Positions 6,637-16,307 of a DNA stretch of 34,042 nucleotides are shown piece by piece. The position numbers and the translations under genes are program-made. Every line of letters begins with the position of its first letter. Within the stretch, counting starts at the first letter, position 1. The notes under the pieces were generated by a model, which did not search any database, was not told where the DNA came from, and saw nothing but the letters and a program-made list of their open reading frames with translations. The DNA lies in NCBI GenBank assembly GCA_031270335.1, contig JAISXV010000150.1, positions 1 through 34,042 of the forward strand, in the 5' to 3' direction. Source of the DNA: Prevotellaceae bacterium. Its GTDB lineage: Bacteria > Bacteroidota > Bacteroidia > Bacteroidales > UBA932.

Positions 6637-6939
6637 TTAAAAATCATAAATAATTTCGTCATTTTCACATTCTGCACACAATTTCAAAAGATATTCATCT
6701 TCTAAATCGTCGTCATCTTCATCCATCAAATCGACAAGACGCAGTATTTCGCTAAGAGTAAATGATTTATTCCGTTTTTTTACGTAGTAAGAAGATTCAG
6801 GAATGCCCATTTTTTTTGCGATAAACTTACCTTTGTACCCTGTTTGTTCGATAATTGCATCAACATTACCGACGACTTTACAATAATTGTTAACAACTTC
6901 GCTAACATAAGACTTTGATAATGACATACTTGTATCCAT
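6637..6939 (-). CDS. Putative antitoxin, HTH-like
   Basis: A 100-residue protein directly upstream of the RelE/ParE-like toxin. Residues 35-75 ('GYKGKFIAKKMGIPESSYYVKKRNKSFTLSEILRLVDLM') resemble a Cro/XRE-type helix-turn-helix. The C-terminus is strongly acidic ('DEDDDDLEDEYLLKLCAECENDE'), consistent with a segment that neutralises a basic toxin. A second in-frame start lies at Met5. A -7-like TATCTTTG sits upstream on the minus strand (plus-strand 6961-6968). Such antitoxins normally repress their own promoter. The family assignment is from context plus weak sequence resemblance. Confidence 0.65.
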   Translation of the reverse strand: MDTSMSLSKSYVSEVVNNYCKVVGNVDAIIEQTGYKGKFIAKKMGIPESSYYVKKRNKSFTLSEILRLVDLMDEDDDDLEDEYLLKLCAECENDEIIYDF

Positions 6940-7007
6940 ATAACATTAATATTTAAAGTACAAAGATACAAAAAAACTATTGTATAATGAATTGATAATC
7001 CCTTCAT

Positions 7008-8969
7008 TCATCGATATTTCACTTCATAAATCATAGCGGGTTCATTGTCGTCGGTTCCGATTTGGTGTATTTTTCGAAAAACGCCCGGATATTTCAGTTC
7101 GACGAAGTTCATAAACCGTTTGATGGTATTTATCGTATTTCCTGTTTTCCGTGCCGGAAAACTGCGTAAACTCGCATCAATAATATGGGTGATATTCCGG
7201 TCTTTCAACAATTGCATTAACGCATCGGGAGAAATGGCATAGCCTTTATCTGATTTTTGCATAATAGCGATTAAATCTTCCGGTTTGTTGTATATCGAAA
7301 TGCCGGATTGTGCAACAACGGTATATAGCTGTTCGGGCATGTCGTATAAATAATAGAAATTGTTGCCCTCAATAAGCATCGCGACCATGTGAGGCATTAT
7401 AGCAAACAAAACCTCTCGCGGCACATCTTTACCGGCTTTTATTCCTGCAAAATGTTGTTTGTATTTCGACGCCGTCAAAACGGAATCGTAAGGTATGGAT
7501 GGAACACCAGCTATTGCGCTGAAACTTCTGCCGGTGTATATAAACGACATCGAAGCTTTGCGACATGCGATTACTTTGTCCTTATCCAGATTTTTCGCAG
7601 CCCATTCGCTCATCAGAAAATAGTTTATCCAGTCGGGTGTAAAACCATAGTATTTGTTGCCTGCCAGATTCTTCTGAAGTTGGGGATAATGCTCTTTTAC
7701 TTTGTCGGTGGCGTTGTTGAGATTCACCAAAACGAGCAGAATTATTCCTGCCGGATATACCCATCGAAACCGTTTTGCACGTTTGACTTTCAACAACATG
7801 ATGACGCCGTAAGATATTATGGCTACTATCATCGGAATATAAATCATGACCATTCGCGCCTGTTTCCACATTGCAGTCAGCGAGATGAACGTGACGCAAA
7901 GAAACGCTGTCACATACAGTATGAGCGCTATGATGTGTTTTTGTTTGTTGGCAATGGCAAAAAACAAACTTATGCCGGCAAATATGAGTAACAGTCCGAA
8001 AAACAGGTAACTGTGTTGAGCAGTCATTGACTTCATTCCGATAAGTTCGAAAAATTGCGAAGAATATGTTTTTGCGTTTTCGAAAAATCGAGTGACCATT
8101 CCCCAAAAATCTTCATATCCGGCAGCCGGATTGTAAGTGTCTTTCACAAATATAGCTCCGGCTTGTCCGGAAAAACCAATAGAGCCGAGATCTCCCCAAA
8201 GTATCGGCGCTATAACTTTGTGATATAATCCCCAGAATAACACAAATGAGCAGACGGAATATACTGCCGTCAGATACTTTCGATATACCATGAAATAGAT
8301 AAATATCACTATGATTGCAGTAATTGCGACGTTGCGTGAAAGGTAAAATACGAAAGTTGCAAATCCCAACAGCAGAAATTTTTTCCAGTTTTTCTTTAAA
8401 TCGGCTCCGTTTTGCGTAGCGTCATCCAACTTGAACAGTGTCAAAAAAAACAATCCTGCCAATGGCAACACAAAGGCTTCGGTGAAAGTTTGACTTGCGT
8501 AATACAGATACAATGAATTTAAAGCGGTAAGCAACAGGGCAGGGAAAAGGATAATATATTGGATTCTATCTTTCAACGCTATATATAGGACGTATATTCC
8601 CAACACAAAAAACACTACCGAAAACGCTTTCAGTATTACCAGATTCAGTCCGAAAAGGGCAATGGGTAAAGCCAAAAACATACAGTACAAAGGAGCGCTG
8701 GATGAATAATAATAGTTAAAAAAATCGGTTGCATATCTGTATCCCGCTTCGATGTACACCGAATCGTCGGAGGCTTCGGTGACATTGATATCGAACAGTA
8801 GAGCCGAAAATATCAATGCCGTTGCTAAACACAAAAATAAATAAACACGTCTGTATTTCGCAAAATGATTTTCCAATTTATCTAATAATTCTGTTTTTTG
8901 TGGCGCAACCGGTTTCAACGGTTTCGACGCCACTGTTTTTTGTTGCTTGTTTGTGTATTTTTTTGACAT
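7008..8969 (-). CDS. GT39/ArnT-like integral membrane glycosyltransferase
   Basis: The 653-residue protein has a lysine-rich cytoplasmic N-terminus (about 45 residues), then about eleven hydrophobic segments to residue 415, then a soluble periplasmic-type domain of about 220 residues. This is the GT-C fold arrangement of PMT/ArnT-like enzymes, which transfer a sugar from a polyprenyl-phosphate carrier to lipid or protein outside the inner membrane. After the first membrane span, 'NVTEASDDSVYIEAGYRY' supplies the acidic pair expected in the first periplasmic loop, where the catalytic Asp lies in this superfamily. It is the last of three genes in a surface-glycan operon (27-bp gap from the methyltransferase). 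Donor and acceptor are unknown. Confidence 0.75.
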   Translation of the reverse strand: MSKKYTNKQQKTVASKPLKPVAPQKTELLDKLENHFAKYRRVYLFLCLATALIFSALLFDINVTEASDDSVYIEAGYRYATDFFNYYYSSSAPLYCMFLALPIALFGLNLVILKAFSVVFFVLGIYVLYIALKDRIQYIILFPALLLTALNSLYLYYASQTFTEAFVLPLAGLFFLTLFKLDDATQNGADLKKNWKKFLLLGFATFVFYLSRNVAITAIIVIFIYFMVYRKYLTAVYSVCSFVLFWGLYHKVIAPILWGDLGSIGFSGQAGAIFVKDTYNPAAGYEDFWGMVTRFFENAKTYSSQFFELIGMKSMTAQHSYLFFGLLLIFAGISLFFAIANKQKHIIALILYVTAFLCVTFISLTAMWKQARMVMIYIPMIVAIISYGVIMLLKVKRAKRFRWVYPAGIILLVLVNLNNATDKVKEHYPQLQKNLAGNKYYGFTPDWINYFLMSEWAAKNLDKDKVIACRKASMSFIYTGRSFSAIAGVPSIPYDSVLTASKYKQHFAGIKAGKDVPREVLFAIMPHMVAMLIEGNNFYYLYDMPEQLYTVVAQSGISIYNKPEDLIAIMQKSDKGYAISPDALMQLLKDRNITHIIDASLRSFPARKTGNTINTIKRFMNFVELKYPGVFRKIHQIGTDDNEPAMIYEVKYR

Positions 8970-8996
8970 AGTTTCTATAAAATATATAAAATTAAG

Positions 8997-9800
8997 TTAT
9001 GATTTTTTTCGTGCTTCCATAAATAATGAGGCAGGATCGTAAACCACGCCATCTTTAATATCAAGATTATATTCACTCCATTGTGGAATATCACTTTCGG
9101 ATGGACTTTTTTTGACAATGTCTATAAAGCCGCAATCTTTGAGCAATTGATGTAATGAATATCTATCGTACATCCACATGTGAATTTCTCCGTCCAACCT
9201 AAACCTTCCGAGTTCTTCCGCCTCACTTGATATCAATTTCGCTTTCATTTTGTTAAGGACATATCTTATTGCTTTTTTAAACATTGGAATAGAAGATAAA
9301 GCGATTCTGAAATTGCTGTTTCTGAAATTACTGCCAACATATCCTATTCTGTCAACAATATATTGTTCGTTGATAAGATTCGGTTGTCTGATAAATTTTG
9401 CCATCAATCCGCCACTGTAATGCCGAACCGATTGATCGTACATTTCAAGCATAATCCATTCGTAGTTGGCTCTTGATAAATCGGTCGGATTTTCAAGATT
9501 TTCATTTAGCAGCCGTTTGTATTCATCGACAATGTTCTCCAAATCGGGAACAACAATACGCATGATTCCATTGGGTTTTAAAACTCTATAACATTCCTTT
9601 ATGAAATCTGCAGCCTTTTCTTTCGGTATGTGTTCTAAAACCTGCGAATGATAAACTACTTCAAAGGAATTATCGGGAAAAGGTATTCCCTTTGTTAAAT
9701 CAACTACTTTTACTTGTGGGGAATATGATACCATATCAACGTTTACCCACTCGGGATGAAATTTAATCCCACATCCTACATTCAATTTATTCATAATCAT
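8997..9800 (-). CDS. SAM-dependent class I methyltransferase of a glycan operon
   Basis: 267 residues with a Rossmann-type methyltransferase core. Motif I 'LNVGCG' (residues 6-11) is the SAM-binding glycine loop, an acidic 'VNVDMV' follows, then 'FPDNSFEVVYHSQVLEHIP' and 'CYRVLKPNGIMRIVVPDLE', typical of COG4627-like predicted methyltransferases. The remaining 150 residues are lineage-specific. Its ATG (9800-9798) overlaps the TGA of the upstream glycosyltransferase in an ATGA junction, showing translational coupling and supporting this start over the ATG two codons later. Likely acceptor is a sugar or glycolipid in the same pathway, inferred from context. Confidence 0.8.
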   Translation of the reverse strand: MIMNKLNVGCGIKFHPEWVNVDMVSYSPQVKVVDLTKGIPFPDNSFEVVYHSQVLEHIPKEKAADFIKECYRVLKPNGIMRIVVPDLENIVDEYKRLLNENLENPTDLSRANYEWIMLEMYDQSVRHYSGGLMAKFIRQPNLINEQYIVDRIGYVGSNFRNSNFRIALSSIPMFKKAIRYVLNKMKAKLISSEAEELGRFRLDGEIHMWMYDRYSLHQLLKDCGFIDIVKKSPSESDIPQWSEYNLDIKDGVVYDPASLFMEARKKS

Positions 9801-11110
9801 TTTTCATTTTCGTACAACAATTTGTCCAATCTTTCTCCTACGGCTTCAAATGAGCAGGTTGACATTCCTGTATCCCGACATTCGACAGACATTCGAGCAT
9901 ACTCGTCAGGATTCCGATGAATAATAAAATCTATTCCATCAGCCAGATCGGCGCTGTCGCCGAGTTCGGCAAGATATCCGGTCTGTCCGGTCTGTATCAT
10001 ATCGACGGCGGAGCCTGTAGCAAAGGCTACGGTCGGAACGCCGCATAACATTGCCTGTCCCAAGATGCCCGGTCCGGAATCTTCCAGTGTCGGGCAAACA
10101 AATAACGTTGCTGCATTGAAGGCTTTTACCATATCCTGTTCCGACAGATAACCCAGATATATCATCGGAACAGAATTGAAACTGTTCGAAACAGGGATTT
10201 TCTTTCCCGCCGTAACTAATAAATAATCGGTAATTTGCTCTCCCGCCGTTTGCAATTTGCGAGCAAACAACTCTAATGCTTTTTGCAGTTCGGCAAATCC
10301 TTTACGTCGTTCATTGACATCGGTGGCGGCGAAGAATATGATTTTCTTGTCAAGCGGCAAATCCAAATCTTTACGTGCTTGCATTTTCGGAATAGGACGA
10401 AAAACAGTTTCATTTATCGGCAGAAAGATTAAAGATGCTTTACGATTGATATAAAAATTACATTTTTCAGCGCGTAACTTATCGGTAGATGAAAAGGTCA
10501 ACACTTGCATATCGGCGGGGAAATTTTCTTTTTTCAATCTAAAATTTCGTTGAGCGATATATTTTTTGGACGCAGTAAGCAGGGCGGGACAATCGTTGCA
10601 ATCGGTCGTATATCCTTTGCATGTCCACGGATAATGACAACCTCCGGTTATCGGCGCATTATCGACCATTACCCAATACATTTTGGCTTGAGTGAGTTTC
10701 GACAGTTCATTTATAGTAGCTGTGTTGATAAAATTACTGACCCAGTGTATGAAAATGGCGTCGGGTCGAAAATCTATTTTCCGCAGGACAGACTTTGCTG
10801 AAAAGTTTGATTTCCGTTCGTCGAGATTGTAAAAATAATAATCCGGATCTGTTTTACCTGCTTTCATGTAAGTCTGTATCTTGTGAAATATCAGAATGAT
10901 TTCATCCAACAATATTTTGATTCTTCGATTAATGGGTTTAATAAATCCGATGATGTCAGGATCGTTTTTGGTTTTGAATACTACTACTAATTTTGAATGA
11001 TATCCGCGAACATTCATCACTGTATTTAATGCCGCAGCAGCATTACCGGCGCCGCGCAAATCGGTCGAAGTAATATGGAGAATATTTTTGTATGTCCTAC
11101 TTTTAGTCAT
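9797..11110 (-). CDS. Family 4 glycosyltransferase (GT-B fold)
   Basis: 437 residues. The N-terminus 'ILHITSTDLRGAGNAAAALN' matches the glycine-rich acceptor-side loop of GT4 enzymes. The C-terminal donor-binding half has 'KIIFFAATDVNERRKGF', 'YLGYLSEQDMVKAFNAATLFVCPTLEDSGPGILGQAMLCGVPTVAF' and 'GYLAELGDSADLADGI'. The usual E-x7-E motif keeps the first Glu ('LEDSGPG'), but the position of the second is Gly, a substitution seen in some subfamilies. A cysteine cluster ('CHYPWTCKGYTTDCNDCPAL', residues 158-177) resembles a small zinc or disulfide insert. First gene of the minus-strand operon with a methyltransferase and a GT39-like enzyme. Confidence 0.8.
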   Translation of the reverse strand: MTKSRTYKNILHITSTDLRGAGNAAAALNTVMNVRGYHSKLVVVFKTKNDPDIIGFIKPINRRIKILLDEIILIFHKIQTYMKAGKTDPDYYFYNLDERKSNFSAKSVLRKIDFRPDAIFIHWVSNFINTATINELSKLTQAKMYWVMVDNAPITGGCHYPWTCKGYTTDCNDCPALLTASKKYIAQRNFRLKKENFPADMQVLTFSSTDKLRAEKCNFYINRKASLIFLPINETVFRPIPKMQARKDLDLPLDKKIIFFAATDVNERRKGFAELQKALELFARKLQTAGEQITDYLLVTAGKKIPVSNSFNSVPMIYLGYLSEQDMVKAFNAATLFVCPTLEDSGPGILGQAMLCGVPTVAFATGSAVDMIQTGQTGYLAELGDSADLADGIDFIIHRNPDEYARMSVECRDTGMSTCSFEAVGERLDKLLYENEK

Positions 11111-11127
11111 TTGTCAAAAAATTTGTG

Positions 11128-11162
11128 CAAAGGTAAATATTTTTTTCTTATCATGACGCAAA
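11128..11162 (-). promoter_or_regulatory. Probable promoter of the glycosyltransferase operon
   Basis: On the minus strand TACCTTTG (11135-11128) lies about 18 bp before the ATG at 11110. A TTTG at 11162-11159 is 23 bp upstream, a little beyond the usual 19-21 bp, so strength is uncertain. Confidence 0.5.
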
Positions 11163-11535
11163 TACATAGGCTTTCCTGCGAAAATGAAAAAAAGAGGAAT
11201 AACTATTGAGAGTCTCGCTATTGCGAAAAAATTAAACAGTAAGTTAAAATAATAGTTAAGTTATATAGAAGTAACCCTTTTCCGAACAAAATGAAAAACA
11301 GAAGAATAACTACTGACGAACAGAAAAGTATTACCCTCTTTTTTGTTTATTGCCGGCGGAGAGACCGACGCCCGACCGACAGAATCCGCTTTTACCCTTG
11401 TATTGCCGACATCGACGACCACAGCGCCGTCTTTAAATCTCTCAAATCAACATTTTTCTTCGACTTGCGATTTGCAATATATGATTTCGCCGCTTCTTAT
11501 CTTCCTGTAAAAAAGCGATAAAACTTGAAAATAGA
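11163..11535. other. Gene-poor spacer with a diverged direct repeat
   Basis: No confident gene lies between the glycosyltransferase and icd. An imperfect 29-bp direct repeat (26 matches) occurs at 11181-11209 and 11288-11316, beginning AAAATGAAAAA and including GAATAACTA. The first copy opens a 22-codon frame (11184-11252, MKKRGITIESLAIAKKLNSK, then LK). The second opens a 76-codon frame (11291-11521) rich in R, F and Y, with no family resemblance. Both look like relics, not genes. Confidence 0.5.
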
Positions 11536-11563
11536 TTTGATTAAAAAAATTATAGTATCTTTG
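11536..11563 (+). promoter_or_regulatory. Possible promoter of icd
   Basis: TTTG (11536-11539) is followed after 16 bp by TATCTTTG (11556-11563). The -7 element is good, but the spacing is shorter than the usual 18-21 bp. Confidence 0.45.
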
Positions 11564-11615
11564 GACTGTATTTTACTTACGAATATGGAAGTTTTTGCAT
11601 ATATAGAAAAAGGAA

Positions 11616-12872
11616 ATGAAGATAAAAAAAGATAAGACTAAACTGATTGTGCCGGACAGAATTACGATTCCTTACATCGAAGGCGACGGCGTGGGAGCGG
11701 AGATTACTCCCGTAACCCAACGCGTAGTTGATGAATCTGTCGCAAAGGCATATAACGGAAAACGCGCTATAAAGTGGAAAGAGGTGTTTGCGGGTGAAAA
11801 AGCGTTCAAAATCACGGGAAACTGGTTGCCGGACGAAACTATAACCGCTTTTCGCGAATACGTTGTCGGAATCAAAGGACCGTTGACAACTCCCGTCGGC
11901 GAAGGAATCCGGTCGTTGAATGTGGCGCTTCGTCAGACTTTGGACTTGTACGTTTGCCTTCGACCCGTCCGCTGGTTTAAGGGAGTAATGTCGCCAATCA
12001 AAGAGCCTCATAAAGTTAATATGGTTATTTTCAGGGAAAATACTGAAGATATCTATGCCGGAATCGAATGGCGGCAAGGGACGCCCGAAGCGCGGAAATT
12101 CCTGCAATTCCTGACCGGCGAAATGGGAGTTTCGAAAATCCGTTTTCCCGAAACATCTTCGTTTGGCGTTAAGCCAGTTTCGCAGGAAGGAACCGAGCGA
12201 TTAGTCCGTTCGGCGATAGAATATGCTCTGGCGAACAAATTGCCGGATGTTACACTTGTCCACAAGGGTAACATCATGAAATTCACCGAAGGAGGCTTTA
12301 AACTCTGGGGATATGCTCTGGCGGAACGCGAGTTTGGCGACAGGGTTTTTTCCATGATTCAATACGACAAAATAAAGAAGAAACAGGGTGAAAATGAGGC
12401 ATCTAAAGCCTTATCCGAAGCCAAATCGGCAGGGAAAGTAATAATCAAAGACGTCATTGCCGACGCTTTTCTGCAAAACACTTTGTTGACGCCTGAAAAT
12501 TATTCTGTTATAGCGACGTTGAATCTCAACGGCGATTATATTTCCGATCAGTTGGCGGCTATGGTTGGCGGAATCGGCATTGCTCCGGGAGCTAACATCA
12601 ACTATTCCAGCGGATATGCCGTTTTTGAGGCAACGCATGGAACTGCGCCCGACATTGCCGGTCAAAACATCGTAAATCCCTCATCGTTACTGCTTTCGTC
12701 GGTGATGATGCTCGAATATATCGGGTGGAACGAGGCGGCAAACCTGATAACTTCAGCTATGGAACAGACTTTTGTCAATGGAGAGGCAACCAGCGATTTA
12801 GCCCGTTTCATGCCGGACGGGAAAGCGCTTGGAACCACTCAATTTGGCGATACGCTTATAAATTTGATGTAA
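11616..12872 (+). CDS. icd: Isocitrate dehydrogenase, NADP-type, homodimeric
   Basis: Oxidatively decarboxylates isocitrate to 2-oxoglutarate in the cytoplasm. The 418-residue length and sequence match the E. coli-type enzyme. Substrate-binding residues are in place: S100 and N102 in '[11 protein letters not shown]', R106, R116 in 'CLRPVRW', and R140 in '[16 protein letters not shown]'. '[47 protein letters not shown]' provides the metal-binding aspartates and '[15 protein letters not shown]' the nucleotide-binding loop. It is followed after 22 bp by citrate synthase, forming the oxidative branch that makes 2-oxoglutarate for glutamate and arginine. Aconitase is not in the window. Confidence 0.96.
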   Translation: MKIKKDKTKLIVPDRITIPYIEGDGVGAEITPVTQRVVDESVAKAYNGKRAIKWKEVFAGEKAFKITGNWLPDETITAFREYVVGIKGPLTTPVGEGIRSLNVALRQTLDLYVCLRPVRWFKGVMSPIKEPHKVNMVIFRENTEDIYAGIEWRQGTPEARKFLQFLTGEMGVSKIRFPETSSFGVKPVSQEGTERLVRSAIEYALANKLPDVTLVHKGNIMKFTEGGFKLWGYALAEREFGDRVFSMIQYDKIKKKQGENEASKALSEAKSAGKVIIKDVIADAFLQNTLLTPENYSVIATLNLNGDYISDQLAAMVGGIGIAPGANINYSSGYAVFEATHGTAPDIAGQNIVNPSSLLLSSVMMLEYIGWNEAANLITSAMEQTFVNGEATSDLARFMPDGKALGTTQFGDTLINLM

Positions 12873-12894
12873 TGATGTAAAAAAATAAATTAAT

Positions 12895-14235
12895 ATGAGA
12901 AAGGAATATCTTATTTACAAACTGTCCGAAACAGTAAAAACAACATGTAAGATTGATAATGACCTGTTTACGAAATATAATGTAAAGCGCGGGTTGCGCA
13001 ACGAAGACAGGTCGGGAGTTTTGGTAGGATTGACACAGATAGGCAATGTTGTTGGATATGAACGTCTTCCCGAAGGAGGATTAAAAGCGATTCCCGGAAA
13101 ATTGTATTATCGCGGTTACGACGTGGATGATATCGTTCACGCTTTGATTGACGAAAAACGTTTTGGTTTTGAGGAAATAGCATACTTAATGCTGTCGGGA
13201 GAACTTCCTGATAAAGAAAATCTGCAAAATTTCAGGGAATTGTTGAACGACAATATGCCTCTCGAACAAAAAACAAAGTTATATATCATTGATTTGGAGG
13301 GACAAAACATAATGAATATTCTGGCTCGCAGCGTGCTGGAAATGTATAACTTTGACCCCAATCCCGATGATATTTCGCCTGATAATCTTATGCGACAGTC
13401 AATTGAACTGATTTCAAAGTTTCCCGCTATTATCGCTTATGCATATAATATTTATCGTCACACCACCTCGGGACATTCGTTGAATATCCGTCATCCGAAA
13501 GAGAATCTGTCGATTGCCGAAAATTTCCTGTATATGTTGAAAAGGACTTATACTCAATTGGAAGCCAGAACGTTAGACCTTTTGCTCGTATTGCAGGCAG
13601 AGCATGGCGGAGGAAATAATTCAACATTTACCGTTCGTGTGACAAGTTCAACAGGTACAGATATTTATTCGGCTATTGCTGCGGGAATAGGCTCGTTGAA
13701 AGGACCTTTGCATGGAGGCGCTAATATTCAGGTAGCGAATATGTTTGCCCATTTAAAGGAAAATATCGCCGACTGGACAAACGAAGACGAAATCGATACA
13801 TATCTCTCCCGAATGTTGAAAAAGGAAGTTTACGACAAGTCGGGATTGATATATGGCATTGGTCATGCGGTATATACAATCTCCGACCCGCGTGCTATCC
13901 TGTTGAAAGAACTTGCCCGCGACCTTGCAAAAGAAAAAGGATTTGAAAAAGAATTTGCTTTTCTCGAACTTTTGGAACAGAGAGCTATATATTGTTTTTG
14001 TAAATTCAAAGGGTCGAAACAGGTGTGTTCGAATGTTGATTTGTATTCCGGTTTTGTATATGAAATGATTGGTTTGCCGCAAATCATTTATACTCCGCTG
14101 TTTGCAATGGCGCGTATCGTGGGGTGGACTGCTCATCGCATCGAAGAGTTGAATTTTAAAAGTAAACGTATTATTCGTCCGGCGTATAAAAATATTCTTG
14201 ACGGACAGCAATATGTCCCGATTTTGGACAGGTAA
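12895..14235 (+). CDS. gltA: Citrate synthase
   Basis: Condenses acetyl-CoA with oxaloacetate. The 446-residue protein has the catalytic and substrate histidines H237 ('AEHGGGNNSTF'), H273 ('GPLHGGAN') and H324 ('YGIGHAVYTISDPRA'), with the active-site Asp expected in 'CSNVDLYSGFVYEMIG'. The N-terminal 'YYRGYDVDDIV' is the usual entry motif. Residues 12-60 form a longer N-terminal region than the short E. coli-type core, as seen in Bacteroidia. It is directly downstream of icd. The gene name gltA is by function; 2-methylcitrate synthase is less likely given the icd partner. Confidence 0.93.
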   Translation: MRKEYLIYKLSETVKTTCKIDNDLFTKYNVKRGLRNEDRSGVLVGLTQIGNVVGYERLPEGGLKAIPGKLYYRGYDVDDIVHALIDEKRFGFEEIAYLMLSGELPDKENLQNFRELLNDNMPLEQKTKLYIIDLEGQNIMNILARSVLEMYNFDPNPDDISPDNLMRQSIELISKFPAIIAYAYNIYRHTTSGHSLNIRHPKENLSIAENFLYMLKRTYTQLEARTLDLLLVLQAEHGGGNNSTFTVRVTSSTGTDIYSAIAAGIGSLKGPLHGGANIQVANMFAHLKENIADWTNEDEIDTYLSRMLKKEVYDKSGLIYGIGHAVYTISDPRAILLKELARDLAKEKGFEKEFAFLELLEQRAIYCFCKFKGSKQVCSNVDLYSGFVYEMIGLPQIIYTPLFAMARIVGWTAHRIEELNFKSKRIIRPAYKNILDGQQYVPILDR

Positions 14236-14281
14236 TTTATTAATATTTAACTTAGTAGCATTAAAATATTGAAACGGTATA

Positions 14282-15715
14282 ATGTTAAAGCAAAATTTAC
14301 AGCAAAAAATATTTCAGAAGATTTCGCCTTTGCAGATTCAAACAATCAAACTGCTTGAACTGCCGCTGATTCAATTGGAACAAAGGATAAAAAAGGAATT
14401 GGAGGAAAATCCGATTCTGGAGGAAGATGATACAAAAAATATTGAGGAACAACCCGGTGAAGTTGTTGACAGTAACGAAGGCGAACTGTCGTTGGCAGAT
14501 TATATGACGGACGACGATACTCCAAATTATAAGACAATGATTAACAACAATCCGAGAGACGAACACAAGGAATATTCGACAATGAGCAATTCGGAGGGGT
14601 TACAGCAATTGTTGGATGAACAGCTTGCGTTTCAAGACCTTGACGAAAGAGAACAGACTTTGGCTTCGTTCATAATCGGAAGTATCGACAACGACGGCTA
14701 TCTGAGACGTAATCTCCTCTCAATCACCGATGATATCGCTTTCAAAATCGGAATCGAATCGACAGTGAAAGAGTTGGAGGAGATTTTGAAGATTGTCCAG
14801 ACGTTTGACCCTCCGGGCGTTGGTGCAAGAACTCTGAAAGAATGTTTACTTATACAGTTGAGAAACAAGGAACAAACAAAAGAAATCAAAACCGCCGAAC
14901 TTATTCTTGAGGATTGTTTCGACGATTTTTCGAAAAAACATTTTTCCAAAATAATGCTGAAACTCGAAATCGACGAGGATTTGTTGAAGGACGCTGTGCG
15001 CGAAATCCTGAAACTCAACCCAAAACCGGGAACAGGATACGAAAATATTTTCGTCGAACAGGCTCAACAGATTATTCCCGACTTTATCCTCGAATACAAA
15101 AACGGCAAACTCGAACTTACTCTCAATTCGTACAACATACCCGAACTTCGTCTAAATAAAGATTATGCGAATATGGTTAATAACTATTCGTCGAAGCGCA
15201 AACTCTCTCAGGAAGACAAGGATACGATAAATTTTGTGAAACATAAAATCGATTCGGCAAGATGGTTTATTGATTCTATCAAACAGCGACACGAAACTTT
15301 ATTGAACACAATGTACGCTATCATGGATTTTCAGGTGGAATATTTCAAAACTGGTGATGAAAACGACCTTCGTCCTATGATTTTGAGAGATATAGCATAC
15401 GAAACGGGATTGGATATTTCGACTGTGTCGAGGGTTGTGAACAGTAAATATGTGCAGTGCGACTGGGGAATTTTTCCTCTGAAATTTTTCTTTTCGGAAG
15501 GAATACAGTCCGATGCCGGCGAAGAGGTGTCAACTCGAGAAGTAAAAAATATTATTTTGGAATGTATTGAAAACGAAGATAAACAAAACCCTTTGAAAGA
15601 CGACGAAATAAAAGAAATATTGAAAACTAAAGGCTATTCCCTCGCCCGAAGAACCATTGCTAAATACAGGGAAAAACTGAATATCCCTGTGGCAAGGATG
15701 AGAAGGGAAATTTAA
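14282..15715 (+). CDS. rpoN: RNA polymerase sigma-54 factor
   Basis: 477 residues. Region I is the Q/L-rich N-terminus 'LKQNLQQKIFQKISPLQIQTIKLLELPLIQLEQRIKKELEENPILEE', which contacts the activator. An acidic linker (residues 48-85) follows, then the core-binding domain and the DNA-binding domain, ending with the RpoN box 'ARRTIAKYR' at residues 455-463, close to the signature ARRTVTKYR. It recognises -24/-12 promoters and needs ATP-driven enhancer-binding proteins. It lies 46 bp after citrate synthase and 4 bp before rdgB, so it is probably in the same transcript. A consensus target promoter occurs in this window at 4004-4019. Confidence 0.97.
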   Translation: MLKQNLQQKIFQKISPLQIQTIKLLELPLIQLEQRIKKELEENPILEEDDTKNIEEQPGEVVDSNEGELSLADYMTDDDTPNYKTMINNNPRDEHKEYSTMSNSEGLQQLLDEQLAFQDLDEREQTLASFIIGSIDNDGYLRRNLLSITDDIAFKIGIESTVKELEEILKIVQTFDPPGVGARTLKECLLIQLRNKEQTKEIKTAELILEDCFDDFSKKHFSKIMLKLEIDEDLLKDAVREILKLNPKPGTGYENIFVEQAQQIIPDFILEYKNGKLELTLNSYNIPELRLNKDYANMVNNYSSKRKLSQEDKDTINFVKHKIDSARWFIDSIKQRHETLLNTMYAIMDFQVEYFKTGDENDLRPMILRDIAYETGLDISTVSRVVNSKYVQCDWGIFPLKFFFSEGIQSDAGEEVSTREVKNIILECIENEDKQNPLKDDEIKEILKTKGYSLARRTIAKYREKLNIPVARMRREI

Positions 15716-15719
15716 TGTA

Positions 15720-16307
15720 ATGAATAAAATGAATAATATTGTATTTGCGACAAAAAACAGACATAAAATAAGTGAGATTCAATCGATTCTCGGCGAAAGA
15801 TATACGATTGTCTGTCCCGAACAACTCGGATTCGACGGCGAAATTCCCGAAGACGAACCGACTCTCGAAGGAAATGCTTTGCAAAAGGCGCGGTTTATAC
15901 ACAAAATGTTTAATCTTCCCTGTTTTGCCGACGATACAGGATTGGAAGTTAAAGCGTTAAACGGCGCTCCCGGAGTGTATTCGGCTCGATATGCCGGCGA
16001 AGGTAAAAAATCGGAAGACAATATCGTCAAACTGCTTAACGAATTGTCGGACAAGGATAATCGTGACGCTCGTTTCAGATGCGTCATTGCGTATATCGAC
16101 CATTCGGGAACGGAACATCTGTTCGAAGGCATTGTGAACGGGACTATTTTGTTCGAAAAACAGGGCGACGAAGGTTTTGGTTATGACCCTGTTTTCTCTC
16201 CTGAAGGGTTTTTGGTATCGTTCGCACAAATGAGTCAAGTCGAAAAAAATCTGATCAGTCACAGAGGGAAAGCTGTGAGTAAATTTGTTGAGTATGTTGG
16301 TATATAA
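15720..16307 (+). CDS. rdgB: Non-canonical purine NTP pyrophosphatase (Ham1/RdgB)
   Basis: Hydrolyses dITP, ITP and XTP to monophosphates, keeping deaminated purines out of DNA and RNA. The 195-residue product has the family opening 'IVFATKNRHKISEIQSILG', the catalytic 'CFADDTGLEVKALNGAPGVYSARYAG' near residues 64-89, 'GDEGFGYDPVFSPEG' near 148-162, and the terminal 'SHRGKAV'. The start could be ATG 15720 or the ATG at 15729, which gives the more usual N-terminus (MNNIVFATKN). It begins 4 bp after rpoN and overlaps the next gene by 14 bp, so the three are coupled. Confidence 0.95.
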   Translation: MNKMNNIVFATKNRHKISEIQSILGERYTIVCPEQLGFDGEIPEDEPTLEGNALQKARFIHKMFNLPCFADDTGLEVKALNGAPGVYSARYAGEGKKSEDNIVKLLNELSDKDNRDARFRCVIAYIDHSGTEHLFEGIVNGTILFEKQGDEGFGYDPVFSPEGFLVSFAQMSQVEKNLISHRGKAVSKFVEYVGI

